Shown here: piece by piece, positions 38,647-45,945 of the stretch
How positions within the stretch are numbered: the first letter of the stretch is position 1
How the letters are laid out: the number at the start of each line of letters is the position of its first letter
Source of the DNA: Methylobacterium durans
GTDB taxonomy: Bacteria > Pseudomonadota > Alphaproteobacteria > Rhizobiales > Beijerinckiaceae
Assembly: GCF_003173715.1 (NCBI RefSeq)
Contig: NZ_CP029550.1
Span: 4,511,501 to 4,575,500, forward strand
Direction: 5' to 3'
DNA length: 64,000 nt
The notes under the pieces: generated by a model
Seen by the model: only the letters and a program-made list of their open reading frames with translations
Database searches by the model: none
Told to the model about the DNA's origin: nothing
Position numbers and translations under genes: made by a program

Positions 38647-39055
38647 CGCGTCACCCGCTCGACCAAGACGCGGCAGCGGGTGCGGTCCACCTCCATGACG
38701 CGAGCCTCGTACCGGTGTCCCGCGCGCAGGCATCCCAGGAGCTGGTCCAATCCCTCGATGCCCGCGAGCGAGCCCGCGATGTCGGCCGTCGGCCGCGTGC
38801 GGCACACGGCCGTCTCGAAAGCTTCGTCCCGGTGGAGGATCACATCGAGCACGTCGCGCTCACGCACCGTTGCCAGCACGGGGACACGCACGCTGATGAG
38901 TTCCGTGTCGTAGCGAAGGTCGCACGGGTCTCCGCTCCCCCGCCGCCGGTCCCGCCTCCGGTCTCCCCGACCCGACCGAAGGTCGGCTGGGCGGGCGGGG
39001 CACCCGGGCCTACGCGGGCCCCCTTGCGCGTACTGGACTTATTGCCGCCTGACAT
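38643..39055 (-). pseudogene. Small conserved partner protein, copy B, frameshifted
   Basis: Paralogue of 36479-36826. From ATG 39055 the frame reads MSGGNKSSTRKGARVGPGAP and a Gly/Thr-rich linker, then loses similarity. The conserved domain (DPCDLRYDTELISV, TAVCRTRP, LLGCLRAGHRYEAR, RCRVLVERV) lies in the -1 frame down to a TGA at 38643. The switch is at a G-run on the coding strand (C-run 38937-38941 on the + strand); one added base would make a single ~137-residue ORF with a TGGGGSGDPCDL linker. Without it, translation of the domain could start only at a GTG at 38891, cutting off the conserved CDL block. Real mutation, phase variation and sequencing error are all possible. Confidence 0.6.
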
Positions 39056-39108
39056 CGAGATCCCTGGACCCAAACCCCAAGGATTGTGGCCTCCTTTGTT
39101 AAACGCCG

Positions 39109-39843
39109 TCAAACGGGTCCGCGGCCGATATTCCTCATCGCGCGCCACATCACCGCGTCGAGCAGTGACGGCCTGGCACCGAGGGCGCCGCAGAATTCGA
39201 GGAAGCGCCGCTCCAGGGTTTCGTAATCGCGCGGAAGCCGCATCGAGCGGTCGAACAGACCCATCAGGACGCCGGCCCGGATGATGTGGATGTCGAGGAT
39301 CGCGACCTCGTCGCTGCCGAGCCAGTTGCGCGCGATCCAGGACGCCGTCTTCGGCCCGATGCCCGGGATCCGCATCAGGTGTCGCCGGAACGCCAGGGCT
39401 TCGCCGGTCGGTGGCGGATCATCCTCGATCATCCGCAGCGCCACCGAGAGCCGGCGGGCTCGCTGGTGCGGGAAGCGGTAGCGGACCGGGCGACCATGGA
39501 GCCGGACAGGCTGCAGCAGGAGGGTCTCGATCTCCCGCTCGCTCGGCCGGCGTCCGGGCACGAACAAGCCTTCTTCCAGCAAGCGGTCATGCACGGCATG
39601 GTTGACCTCGGCCGTGATGCCGTAGCCGCCGAGCAAGCAGAACCCGACCTCTTCCTGCAGGCTCCCGTCGTGGTTCACGAACCCATCGGATTGCTCGCAC
39701 GCCCGGCTGACCATGTCGGCCCAGAACGCGGCGCTGGGTACCCATTCCGGCCGCCCCCAGCGTACCCCGGGCACCACCTCGGCCTCCGGATCGGGCTGCG
39801 GACGCCCCGCGAACGGCATGTGGCGGTTCGGTTCGAGCATCAT
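39109..39843 (-). CDS. OGG-like HhH-GPD DNA glycosylase/AP lyase
   Basis: 244 residues. The helix-hairpin-helix and GPD loop are clear: RIPGIGPKTASWIARNWLGS with Lys165, then EVAILDIHIIRAG with Asp184. The Lys-Asp spacing of 19 is that of the catalytic Lys249/Asp268 pair of human OGG1, so this is a bifunctional 8-oxoguanine-type glycosylase/lyase or a relative with another base preference. The double ATG at 39843/39840 follows GGGAG; a further upstream in-frame ATG lies in the regulator's promoter region. It is first in the leftward operon, divergent from an XRE regulator. A DNA-repair enzyme heading a QueC/kinase/NDT operon suggests the system deals with altered purines. Confidence 0.83.
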   Translation of the reverse strand: MMLEPNRHMPFAGRPQPDPEAEVVPGVRWGRPEWVPSAAFWADMVSRACEQSDGFVNHDGSLQEEVGFCLLGGYGITAEVNHAVHDRLLEEGLFVPGRRPSEREIETLLLQPVRLHGRPVRYRFPHQRARRLSVALRMIEDDPPPTGEALAFRRHLMRIPGIGPKTASWIARNWLGSDEVAILDIHIIRAGVLMGLFDRSMRLPRDYETLERRFLEFCGALGARPSLLDAVMWRAMRNIGRGPV

Positions 39844-39891
39844 CTCCCGGCCCCTTGACGTCGCTCCTGAATATTCATTCTTATTCATACG
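39844..39891. promoter_or_regulatory. Divergent promoter/operator between glycosylase and XRE regulator
   Basis: Only 48 bases separate the start codons of the divergent genes. The segment is AT-rich against its surroundings and contains the palindrome GAATATTC plus two TTCAT half-sites (TTCATTCTTATTCAT). It must hold at least one promoter and is the natural binding site for the adjacent XRE protein. The regulator lacks a Shine-Dalgarno here and may be translated from a leaderless mRNA. Confidence 0.5.
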
Positions 39892-40224
39892 ATGGAAACG
39901 CGCAAGGCAGGATCGACCGACGACGGGCGCGACGCGCTCGCGACGGCGCTCGAACGGGCCCGCAGGGAGGACGGCCTGAGCCAGCAGGCGCTCGCGCGCG
40001 CCCTCGGCTCCAGCCAGGCCAATGTCTCGAAGCTGCTCCGTGGACGGCACGCTCCCCGGCCCGAACTGGCGAAGGCAATCCGAACCTATCTCGCGACGCG
40101 GCACGCACCACCCGAGACCCCCACTGCGGCGTGGCAGGGGCGCCTGCTGGCGGCCTGCGAGCGCTCGAAGGCGTTTCGCGACATGGTCGATGCCGCCCTC
40201 CTACTCATGAATGAAAATGAATGA
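39892..40224 (+). CDS. XRE-family helix-turn-helix regulator
   Basis: 110 residues. The HTH is at about residues 14-65: ALERARREDGLSQQALARAL then GSSQANVSKLLRGRHAPRPE, a standard five-helix Cro/C1-type fold. A short helical C-terminus (LLAACERSKAFRDMVDAALL) may dimerise. It is divergent from the glycosylase-led operon with a 48-base shared control region, the usual layout for a regulator that represses both itself and the operon. No metal or ligand motif is visible. Confidence 0.83.
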   Translation: METRKAGSTDDGRDALATALERARREDGLSQQALARALGSSQANVSKLLRGRHAPRPELAKAIRTYLATRHAPPETPTAAWQGRLLAACERSKAFRDMVDAALLLMNENE

Positions 40225-40409
40225 CGCCGCGCGCCCGGGGGATGCGAAGGGACGTTGCGCAGCTTGGCAGGCTTCCCGCCGCCTCGACAGGCGAGCCGTG
40301 GGTCGGACGCGGCCACGGAACCCGGTCGCCCGCCGCACTTGATCGCCCGCGCGGCAGGAGGCACGTGGGGGCCTTGTCCGGCGCGGATCCGGGGGGGTCA
40401 GGGACGGCC

Positions 40410-41024
40410 ATGAGCTTCTACACCGACGTCGTGCTGCCCCGGCTCCTCGACCGGGCCATGGCGAACGAGGAACTGGTTCCTTATCGGCGGCGGGTGGCTG
40501 GTGCAGCCGCCGGCCGCGTGCTGGAGGTCGGCCTCGGCTCCGGATTGAACCTTCCGTTCTACGGCCCCGAGGTGAACCACCTCATGGCACTGGAACCCTC
40601 ACGTCCCTTGCTGGCGCTCGCCGAGCGGCGGTCCGCGGCGGGCCGCCTACCCGTCGCGTTCGTCGCGGGATCGGCGTTGGCCATCCCCCTCGCTGGCGGC
40701 AGCGTGGACACGGTCGTGACCACCTGGACCCTGTGCTCCATGCCTGACGCCACGGCAGCCCTTGCCGAAATGCGGCGCGTGCTCCGCCCCGGCGGCACCT
40801 TGCTGTTCGCGGAGCATGGCCGCGCGCCCGACCGGTGGGTCGCGCGCTGGCAGGACTGGCTCACGCCCGCCTGGAAGCCACTCGCCGGCGGCTGCCACCT
40901 CAACCGCCCCATCGCCGATCTCATCCAAGGCGCAGGTTTTGGGCTGATTGACCTGCGCACCGGCTACGCCCGGGGCCCGCGCCCGTTCACCTTCATGTTC
41001 GAGGGCCGCGCCGCGCCGCGGTGA
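40410..41024 (+). CDS. Class I SAM-dependent methyltransferase
   Basis: 204 residues. Rossmann motif I is VLEVGLGSGLNLPFY (about residues 35-49), motif II MALEPSRPLLALAERR, motif III-IV VDTVVTTWTLCSMPDATAAL, then LRPGGTLLFAEHGRAPD. The C-terminal part (WKPLAGGCHLNRPIADLIQG) resembles the METTL7/UbiE-related methyltransferases that act on small molecules or thiols. The ATG at 40410 follows a G-rich stretch. It is read away from the regulator and may or may not belong to the same accessory unit; substrate unknown. Confidence 0.83.
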   Translation: MSFYTDVVLPRLLDRAMANEELVPYRRRVAGAAAGRVLEVGLGSGLNLPFYGPEVNHLMALEPSRPLLALAERRSAAGRLPVAFVAGSALAIPLAGGSVDTVVTTWTLCSMPDATAALAEMRRVLRPGGTLLFAEHGRAPDRWVARWQDWLTPAWKPLAGGCHLNRPIADLIQGAGFGLIDLRTGYARGPRPFTFMFEGRAAPR

Positions 41025-41446
41025 CCCTGGTCCTCGCCGCGCATCCCGTCATCATCGCCTCCGGTCGCCGGCGGCGGGACGAGTGGTGCGGAACGAGCCG
41101 CAAGGATTCCATTACACGTCCGTCAGGCCGGTCTCGGCGAACCTTTCATACCCGGTCGCAGCTGGCCGCGGGCGGCGGGCAGCTATCTCCGGTCCTATCC
41201 GCGACCGTCTCGATTTCCGCGGCCCGGCAAGGTGAAACGGTGCATCCGAGCCAGGCGCCCGAGGGGGACGGCCCACGCATGGGCGCGTTCGGCCAAGGCG
41301 CTCGCACGGGACGACGGGGCCTTTCGCCCGCGTCGAGGGAGAGAAACTTCGCCGGTGACCGGCTCGCGCGGATACTTGTCCGAGGGCGCTGGATGAGCGA
41401 GCTTGACCGTCTTGCTTCCCACAAGGATAAGATTCGGAGCTTGCCC
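41025..41446. other. Intergenic region, no gene seen
   Basis: A 422-base gap between the methyltransferase and the c-type heme protein. Open frames exist but show no signal, start context or family resemblance. An upstream in-frame ATG at 41393 could extend the next gene by 18 residues. Confidence 0.4.
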
Positions 41447-42739
41447 ATGGTCCCCCGTCGCTCGGCCGTGGTCGTCACCTGGACGACGGCCCTCGTCGCC
41501 GCGGGTGCCGCTTGGGTGGGCGTCGGGCCAGGGCGCGAGGCGACCGCGCAGCCCGCGCCCGCCTGCAACATGCCGACGACGGACTTCTGCAACGCCGTCG
41601 TCCAACCGCCGGCGAATTGGCACGGTCACGTGTTCGAGCTGAGCCAGGCCTATCCGACGGCGGCGCCGAACGACGCGCAGCCCTGGGCAGCATTCAATCC
41701 CAGGACGCAACCCGACCAGTACATCAAGGCCGTCCTGGCTCACTTTTACGAAGGCAACCTCCGGCCCGACGTGGAGATGTGCTTCGAGCCGAAGCTGAAC
41801 ACCGTGCGCGGTTGGTACAACGCCCCCTGGCAGGATTTCGGCACCAATGGTCGCGAACCGATCCACGGCCTGACGCGCGAACGCGTCTCACGGCCCTTCG
41901 AGCTCGACCCCCACCAATCCCGCTCCTGGAACAACTATGCGGTCGGGTTCTACAACGCGCCCGGAGCCGTGACGATTGGACGGGTCTGGGCCGACCGCGG
42001 TCGACCGAATCCCGCCTTCGGCTCGATGCCGAACGGGACGGTTGCGGCGAAGCTCCTGTTCACGACGGCCCCAGTCAGCGAGGTACCCTACCTCCAGGGC
42101 GCGCCGACCTGGAATGCGTATGTCTACGCGGACGCGAACGACCCAGCGCCGGGGCCGACCAGCCCGCGCGCCGTCCTGCCGGTGCGGTTGCTGCAGATCG
42201 ACATCGCGGTGAAGGACCCGCAGGTCGCCGACGTGACAGGTTGGGTCTTCGGCACCTTCGTTTATGGCGGCGGCCCTGGCGGACAACCCGGGGCGGGCTG
42301 GACGAACGTCGCGCCGGTCGGGGTCATGTGGGGGAACGACCCGGGCTATCCCGGCTCGGGTCCGCTGATCCAGACATCCCTCAATCCCGCCGTGCACATG
42401 CCTCATGTGGGCTTTCAAGGGCGGCTGAACGGGCCCGTCGACAACGCGGCCTCGTCCTGCCTGTCCTGCCATGCGACCGCGGAGGCGCCCGCCGGCACCA
42501 TGGTGCCGCCGCATGGGGCGGATCCGGCACCCTGGTTCCAGAACCTGCGCTCGGGCACCCCGTTCGACCCGGGCCGGCAAGCGCTCGACTACTCGCTCCA
42601 AGTCTCGGTGGGCCTGAGCAACTTCGCGGCGGCGCAGGCGCTTGCCCGATCCCCCAGCCCCGCCGCCCGCCACAACCTCCTGATGCAGATGATCCGGATG
42701 GATGCACGTCCGCCGCGCGACGGCGGTGCGATCCACTGA
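41447..42739 (+). CDS. Exported monoheme c-type protein of unknown function
   Basis: 430 residues from the ATG at 41447 (41393 possible). An N-terminal signal/anchor (VVVTWTTALVAAGAAWVGVG) ends near ATAQ. The mature protein has a long N-terminal domain with many Trp/Tyr (PPANWHGHVFELSQAYPTAA, SWNNYAVGFYNAPGAVTIGR) and a single heme-c motif CLSCH in NAASSCLSCHATAEAPAG, about 90 residues from the end. A Met-containing distal stretch (MVPPHGADPAPW) could provide the sixth ligand. The N-terminal part is not a cytochrome domain I can name. It stands alone, divergent from nothing obvious, with the RiPP cluster convergent 229 bases away. A periplasmic electron carrier or oxidase subunit is likely. 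Confidence 0.75.
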   Translation: MVPRRSAVVVTWTTALVAAGAAWVGVGPGREATAQPAPACNMPTTDFCNAVVQPPANWHGHVFELSQAYPTAAPNDAQPWAAFNPRTQPDQYIKAVLAHFYEGNLRPDVEMCFEPKLNTVRGWYNAPWQDFGTNGREPIHGLTRERVSRPFELDPHQSRSWNNYAVGFYNAPGAVTIGRVWADRGRPNPAFGSMPNGTVAAKLLFTTAPVSEVPYLQGAPTWNAYVYADANDPAPGPTSPRAVLPVRLLQIDIAVKDPQVADVTGWVFGTFVYGGGPGGQPGAGWTNVAPVGVMWGNDPGYPGSGPLIQTSLNPAVHMPHVGFQGRLNGPVDNAASSCLSCHATAEAPAGTMVPPHGADPAPWFQNLRSGTPFDPGRQALDYSLQVSVGLSNFAAAQALARSPSPAARHNLLMQMIRMDARPPRDGGAIH

Positions 42740-42968
42740 CGGCACGGCGTCAGACCACCGTCGGGTGCCGTCGGCGTAGGAACCGGCAACGGCCGAGTCT
42801 GGCCTCGAAGCAGGGTTGGACGCCGGCGGCCGGTGTCCGCTCCCGGCGACGGACCGGATCCCCGCAACTTCGCTTTACGGTCTGCGGTGACACGCGGCAG
42901 GGGCGCGCCGTTCCGGACAGCCGGCGTCGGTTCGCCGCCCCGGCGGGAGCCGGCCGGCCGGAGTGAGC

Positions 42969-43835
42969 TCAGGCCGCCAGGAGGGCAGTGGCGAGCCGCC
43001 TGCCGGCCATGGTCAGGTCGCGGCTGGCCGAAAGGTCGCCGAGGACGCCGACCTCCTCCATGATGGTGCGCACACGTCGGGCAAGATAGGCCCGCTCATC
43101 GACCGTGCAGCGGCCCCCGTCGAGCAGCGCCCGATGGAAGTCCTGGATCACGCGGAAGACGTAGAGGCCATGCAGCACGCCCTGGGCGGGCCGCAGGGTC
43201 CCCTGCCAGGGGGAGTGGTGCCGCTCGTCGGTGCCCGCGACCATGGGGACGGCCGCCTCGATCAGCGTGAGCTGGAGGTGCATGCATTCGTGGAGGATGC
43301 CTTCCGCGAGGCGCAGGTCGCCATGCGCCTGGTCGGCCGCGTCGATGCCGACGAAGATCGAGAACGGCAGGACCGGATCGCTGTAGCTGACGTCGTAGTC
43401 GGGGCCGGCTGGCTTGGCGACGTGAAGGACGGCCAGGACCGCCCCGATGGCGGCGGCGGCGTCCGGCACCTCACCGAGCCTCCGGAACGCCGCGTCGAGC
43501 CGGACGCGGAGCCGACCGGCATCGAGCAAGCCGGGTGCGTGGAACTCCAGCCCGAGTTCCGCGTATCGCCGCGAGACGGCCCCGTGCAGCGTCTCGACGG
43601 CCATCGGGGCCGCGGCCCGAAACTCCGCGGGCGGTTCGAAGGCCAGCAAGTCGTCCCTCGGCAGGCCCGGGTCGCCGGCGAGATAGCGGGCCGTGCCGTA
43701 GGCGGCCCGGGTCAGGCCGGTCGCCGCCTGGACGGCATCCCACCGGGACCGGGCGAGCGCCCCCGCCAAGCCGGGAAACCAGCGGGCGTTCCGGACGTCG
43801 AGGACGGCGTGGACGAGGTCCGCATCCGTGCTCAT
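42969..43835 (-). CDS. HExxH-type peptide beta-hydroxylase (RiPP tailoring)
   Basis: 288 residues with the zinc/iron motif H182-E-C-M-H186 in AEGILHECMHLQLTLIEAAV, and a downstream region (TLRPAQGVLHGLYVFRVIQD) with a third candidate His ligand. This is the pattern of the HExxH-motif RiPP proteins, which include alpha-ketoglutarate-dependent peptide beta-hydroxylases. It is the last gene of the leftward RiPP operon and its start overlaps the stop of the 2OG oxygenase (ATGA at 43832-43835). It would hydroxylate side-chain beta carbons of the maturing peptide. The substrate is inferred from context. Confidence 0.8.
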   Translation of the reverse strand: MSTDADLVHAVLDVRNARWFPGLAGALARSRWDAVQAATGLTRAAYGTARYLAGDPGLPRDDLLAFEPPAEFRAAAPMAVETLHGAVSRRYAELGLEFHAPGLLDAGRLRVRLDAAFRRLGEVPDAAAAIGAVLAVLHVAKPAGPDYDVSYSDPVLPFSIFVGIDAADQAHGDLRLAEGILHECMHLQLTLIEAAVPMVAGTDERHHSPWQGTLRPAQGVLHGLYVFRVIQDFHRALLDGGRCTVDERAYLARRVRTIMEEVGVLGDLSASRDLTMAGRRLATALLAA

Positions 43836-44416
43836 GCGGGCCTGCGGAAGGTGTAGACGAGCGTGTAGCGCTCGCCGTCCTTGATGGAGGAGACCGCATG
43901 GAAGGAAGCGGGCGAGATCTCGAAGGCGAAGCCGCTCGCGTGGGTCGGCATCACGACGCTGCGCAAGCTTTCCGGCGCCTCGTCCGCGAAGAGCATGAGC
44001 AGGCCGCCGCGCTCCGCGCTCCACCCGTCGTTCAGCTGGATCAGGAGCCGGTGGGTCTCCGCGCCGCCCAGGAAGTCGTTGTGGATGCGGATGGTCTGGC
44101 CGGAGGTCAGCCTGTGCGCCCCGATGTCGACGAGGACGAGTTCGTCACCGAGCGCGAAGCGTGACCGCAGCTCACGGCGGACCGCTTCGACGAAAGCCGG
44201 CGAGACAAGGGCCGCCACCTCGGGATCGAGCTCGGCCGCCAGGAGGGAGATCTCGTGCTGCTCGTAGAAGCTCTCCACCCGCAGGGTCCAGGGCGCCCGG
44301 GTCTTGAGCCAGCGCAAGACCCGGTCCGCCGCCTCGCGGGCGAGGATGCCCGGCACGCGGAGGTGGGGGAACGGGTCGGCCGAGGTCCTGGCCCGCTGGA
44401 ATGTCGGGAGCATCAT
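43832..44416 (-). CDS. yhhC: 2OG-Fe(II) oxygenase of a cyclophane RiPP cluster (YhhC-like)
   Basis: 194 residues, a short prolyl-4-hydroxylase-type double-stranded beta-helix enzyme. Iron ligands are H112-x-D114 (TIRIHNDFLGGAETHRLLIQ) and H173 (SPASFHAVSSI), and Arg183 in GERYTLVYTFRR binds 2-oxoglutarate. An N-terminal helical part (FPHLRVPGILAREAADRVLR) is shared with peptide-modifying members. It overlaps the radical SAM gene stop (ATG 44416 over TGA) and is overlapped by the next gene. It would oxidise the cyclised precursor peptide. The YhhC name rests on gene order with a YhhA/YhhB-like pair and is moderately certain. Confidence 0.82.
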   Translation of the reverse strand: MMLPTFQRARTSADPFPHLRVPGILAREAADRVLRWLKTRAPWTLRVESFYEQHEISLLAAELDPEVAALVSPAFVEAVRRELRSRFALGDELVLVDIGAHRLTSGQTIRIHNDFLGGAETHRLLIQLNDGWSAERGGLLMLFADEAPESLRSVVMPTHASGFAFEISPASFHAVSSIKDGERYTLVYTFRRPA

Positions 44417-45537
44417 GCGGCGAGCTTGTGTCGGGCGAGGTGGCGGCGCATTTGGTCGATCAGGTAGCGCTGGTCGGCGCAAAAGACGCTCGGGTTGGCG
44501 AAGCCGTTCTCACGGCTCCAGCGATGTGCCGGCATGCCCGCGCCGCATACCGTCAGGTCGCGGCAGCCGAGGCAAGCCGGCGCGGCGGGGCGCTGCGAAT
44601 GGTGATAGGCCACGAACTCGGGAGAGCGCACCACGGCGCGAAGGTCGTGGGTCAGGACGGACCAGCCCGTGGCGAAGCGGTCGGCGGCCCCGAAAGCGCT
44701 CTTCAAGGTGTCGTTCTTGTTCACGCTGCCGTCGGTATCGATGACGATGATACCGTACTCGTTGAGGCCGACCCCCTCCTTGCGTGCCTCGCCGCCGAGG
44801 AGGAGCTTCAGCATGTCGTCGAGGACGCGCACGCGCGTGGGCTTCGGATCGGCGAGGTAGACGTCGAGAAGGCGCCCCATCCACTCGCCGTACTCGGCCG
44901 AGACGAGGCTGGCCTTGCCGACGGGCAGGACGTCGTTGTTGCCGTCGCGGTAAAGGAAGTCGATGCTCGGCGCCCCGGTCGCCTTCAGGAACGCGTAGAC
45001 GTCGGCGGGATCCGAGGCGAGGTCCACCACGGCGAGCACGCCCGTGAACAGGGAGGGGCCGGCGGGATGGGCGAGGAGCCGTTCGATGCCGGCCATAACC
45101 CGGCCATGGGAGGGACCGCCCCGGTGGTCCGTCCGATGCCGGTCGTGGATGGCGGCGGGGCCGTCGACGCTGATGGAGACCCCGACATCGCACGCGGCGC
45201 AGGTCGCGAGGATGCCGTCCGACAGGAGGACTCCGTTCGTCTGCAGGTGCAATGCGCAGGATGGCGGCAGCGTGCGGCGTAGGGTGCGGCAGATCTCGGC
45301 GAACCGCACCGTGCCGACCAGCAGCGGCTCGCCGCCATGGAGCACGACGCTGAAGCCGCGCCCCTGCGCCGCACCGAGCTCGCCGAGCCGTGCGGCGACG
45401 GCCTCTAAGACGGCCGGCGACATCCGCTTGGGCTGGGTCCGCCAAGCGTCGTCGCCCATGTGATAGACGTAGCAGTAACCGCAATCGAGGTTGCAGCGGC
45501 TGGCGAGCTTCAGGAGGACCGTATCGACCGTGATCAT
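44413..45537 (-). CDS. yhhB: Radical SAM/SPASM cyclophane-forming peptide maturase (YhhB-like)
   Basis: 374 residues. The [4Fe-4S]-SAM motif is C15-x3-C19-x2-C22 (LASRCNLDCGYCYVYHMGDD), followed by VVLHGGEPLLVG and VSISVDGPAAIHDRHRTDH. The C-terminal SPASM region holds auxiliary-cluster cysteines in ACLGCRDLTVCGAG and SVFCADQRYLID. It belongs with the three-residue cyclophane (triceptide) synthases, which join an aromatic side chain to the beta carbon of the residue two positions on. The ATG at 45537 is 19 bases after the precursor stop. The repeated YNR/HNR/HNR end of the neighbouring precursor is the expected substrate. Confidence 0.87.
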   Translation of the reverse strand: MITVDTVLLKLASRCNLDCGYCYVYHMGDDAWRTQPKRMSPAVLEAVAARLGELGAAQGRGFSVVLHGGEPLLVGTVRFAEICRTLRRTLPPSCALHLQTNGVLLSDGILATCAACDVGVSISVDGPAAIHDRHRTDHRGGPSHGRVMAGIERLLAHPAGPSLFTGVLAVVDLASDPADVYAFLKATGAPSIDFLYRDGNNDVLPVGKASLVSAEYGEWMGRLLDVYLADPKPTRVRVLDDMLKLLLGGEARKEGVGLNEYGIIVIDTDGSVNKNDTLKSAFGAADRFATGWSVLTHDLRAVVRSPEFVAYHHSQRPAAPACLGCRDLTVCGAGMPAHRWSRENGFANPSVFCADQRYLIDQMRRHLARHKLAA

Positions 45538-45556
45538 GGCAGGGGCCGACGCGGCG

Positions 45557-45733
45557 TCAGCGGTTGTGACGGTTGTGCATCCGGTTGTAGGCGCCCGGCT
45601 CGAAGGCATCCTCGTTGCGCACCTCGGCGAGCAGGCGCGCCAGCGTCACGCTGTCGAGCTCGACCTCATCCTCGTGGCGCTCCTCCCGAGCCTCGACGAC
45701 CTCGGGCCGAGGAGCTTCCAGTGCATGTTCCAT
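45557..45733 (-). CDS. yhhA: RiPP precursor peptide with YNR-HNR-HNR core (YhhA-like)
   Basis: 58 residues from the ATG at 45733. Residues 1-45 form an acidic leader (Glu-rich; DSVTLARLLAEVRNEDAF could be the recognition helix). The C-terminus Y49-N-R-M-H53-N-R-H56-N-R58 contains three aromatic-x-Arg triplets, just the spacing cyclophane-forming radical SAM enzymes act on. No stop-to-start gap larger than 20 bases separates it from the maturase. There is no Gly-Gly or other clear leader-cleavage site, and no dedicated protease or transporter gene is adjacent. The precursor assignment is strong from context; which bonds form is inference. Confidence 0.83.
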   Translation of the reverse strand: MEHALEAPRPEVVEAREERHEDEVELDSVTLARLLAEVRNEDAFEPGAYNRMHNRHNR

Positions 45734-45760
45734 CCTGATCTCCGGCGCTTTACTCCGCCG

Positions 45761-45790
45761 ATCATAGCGGATCCAACCAACCTTCGCCAA
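45761..45790 (-). promoter_or_regulatory. Candidate promoter of the RiPP operon
   Basis: On the minus strand TTGGCG (45785-45790) and TATGAT (45761-45766) are separated by 18 bases, a plausible housekeeping-type promoter that would start transcription about 20 bases before the precursor ATG. Not experimentally supported. Confidence 0.4.
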
Positions 45791-45834
45791 CGAATTCGGG
45801 GCCGTCGATTTCTTGATCCGACCTGCCACTTACC

Positions 45835-45945
45835 AGCAAATTATTCGGTTTTTACATAGTAGACATCGTTATTTGGAGTTCCGTGAGATGAAAAACAAGA
45901 CAAAAAATACAGTTTTACAATACAAAAACTTCGTGAGGAAGATTT
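45835..45945. other. AT-rich island between RiPP and Septu operons
   Basis: The 553-base region between the precursor (45734) and ptuA (46286) contains about 110 bases of strongly AT-rich sequence with several A- and T-runs, in sharp contrast to the GC-rich surroundings. It carries no supportable gene. It could be an upstream promoter region for either divergent operon, a silencer-binding site, or a remnant of foreign DNA. No repeated unit, retron-like hairpin or reverse transcriptase was seen. Confidence 0.45.
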
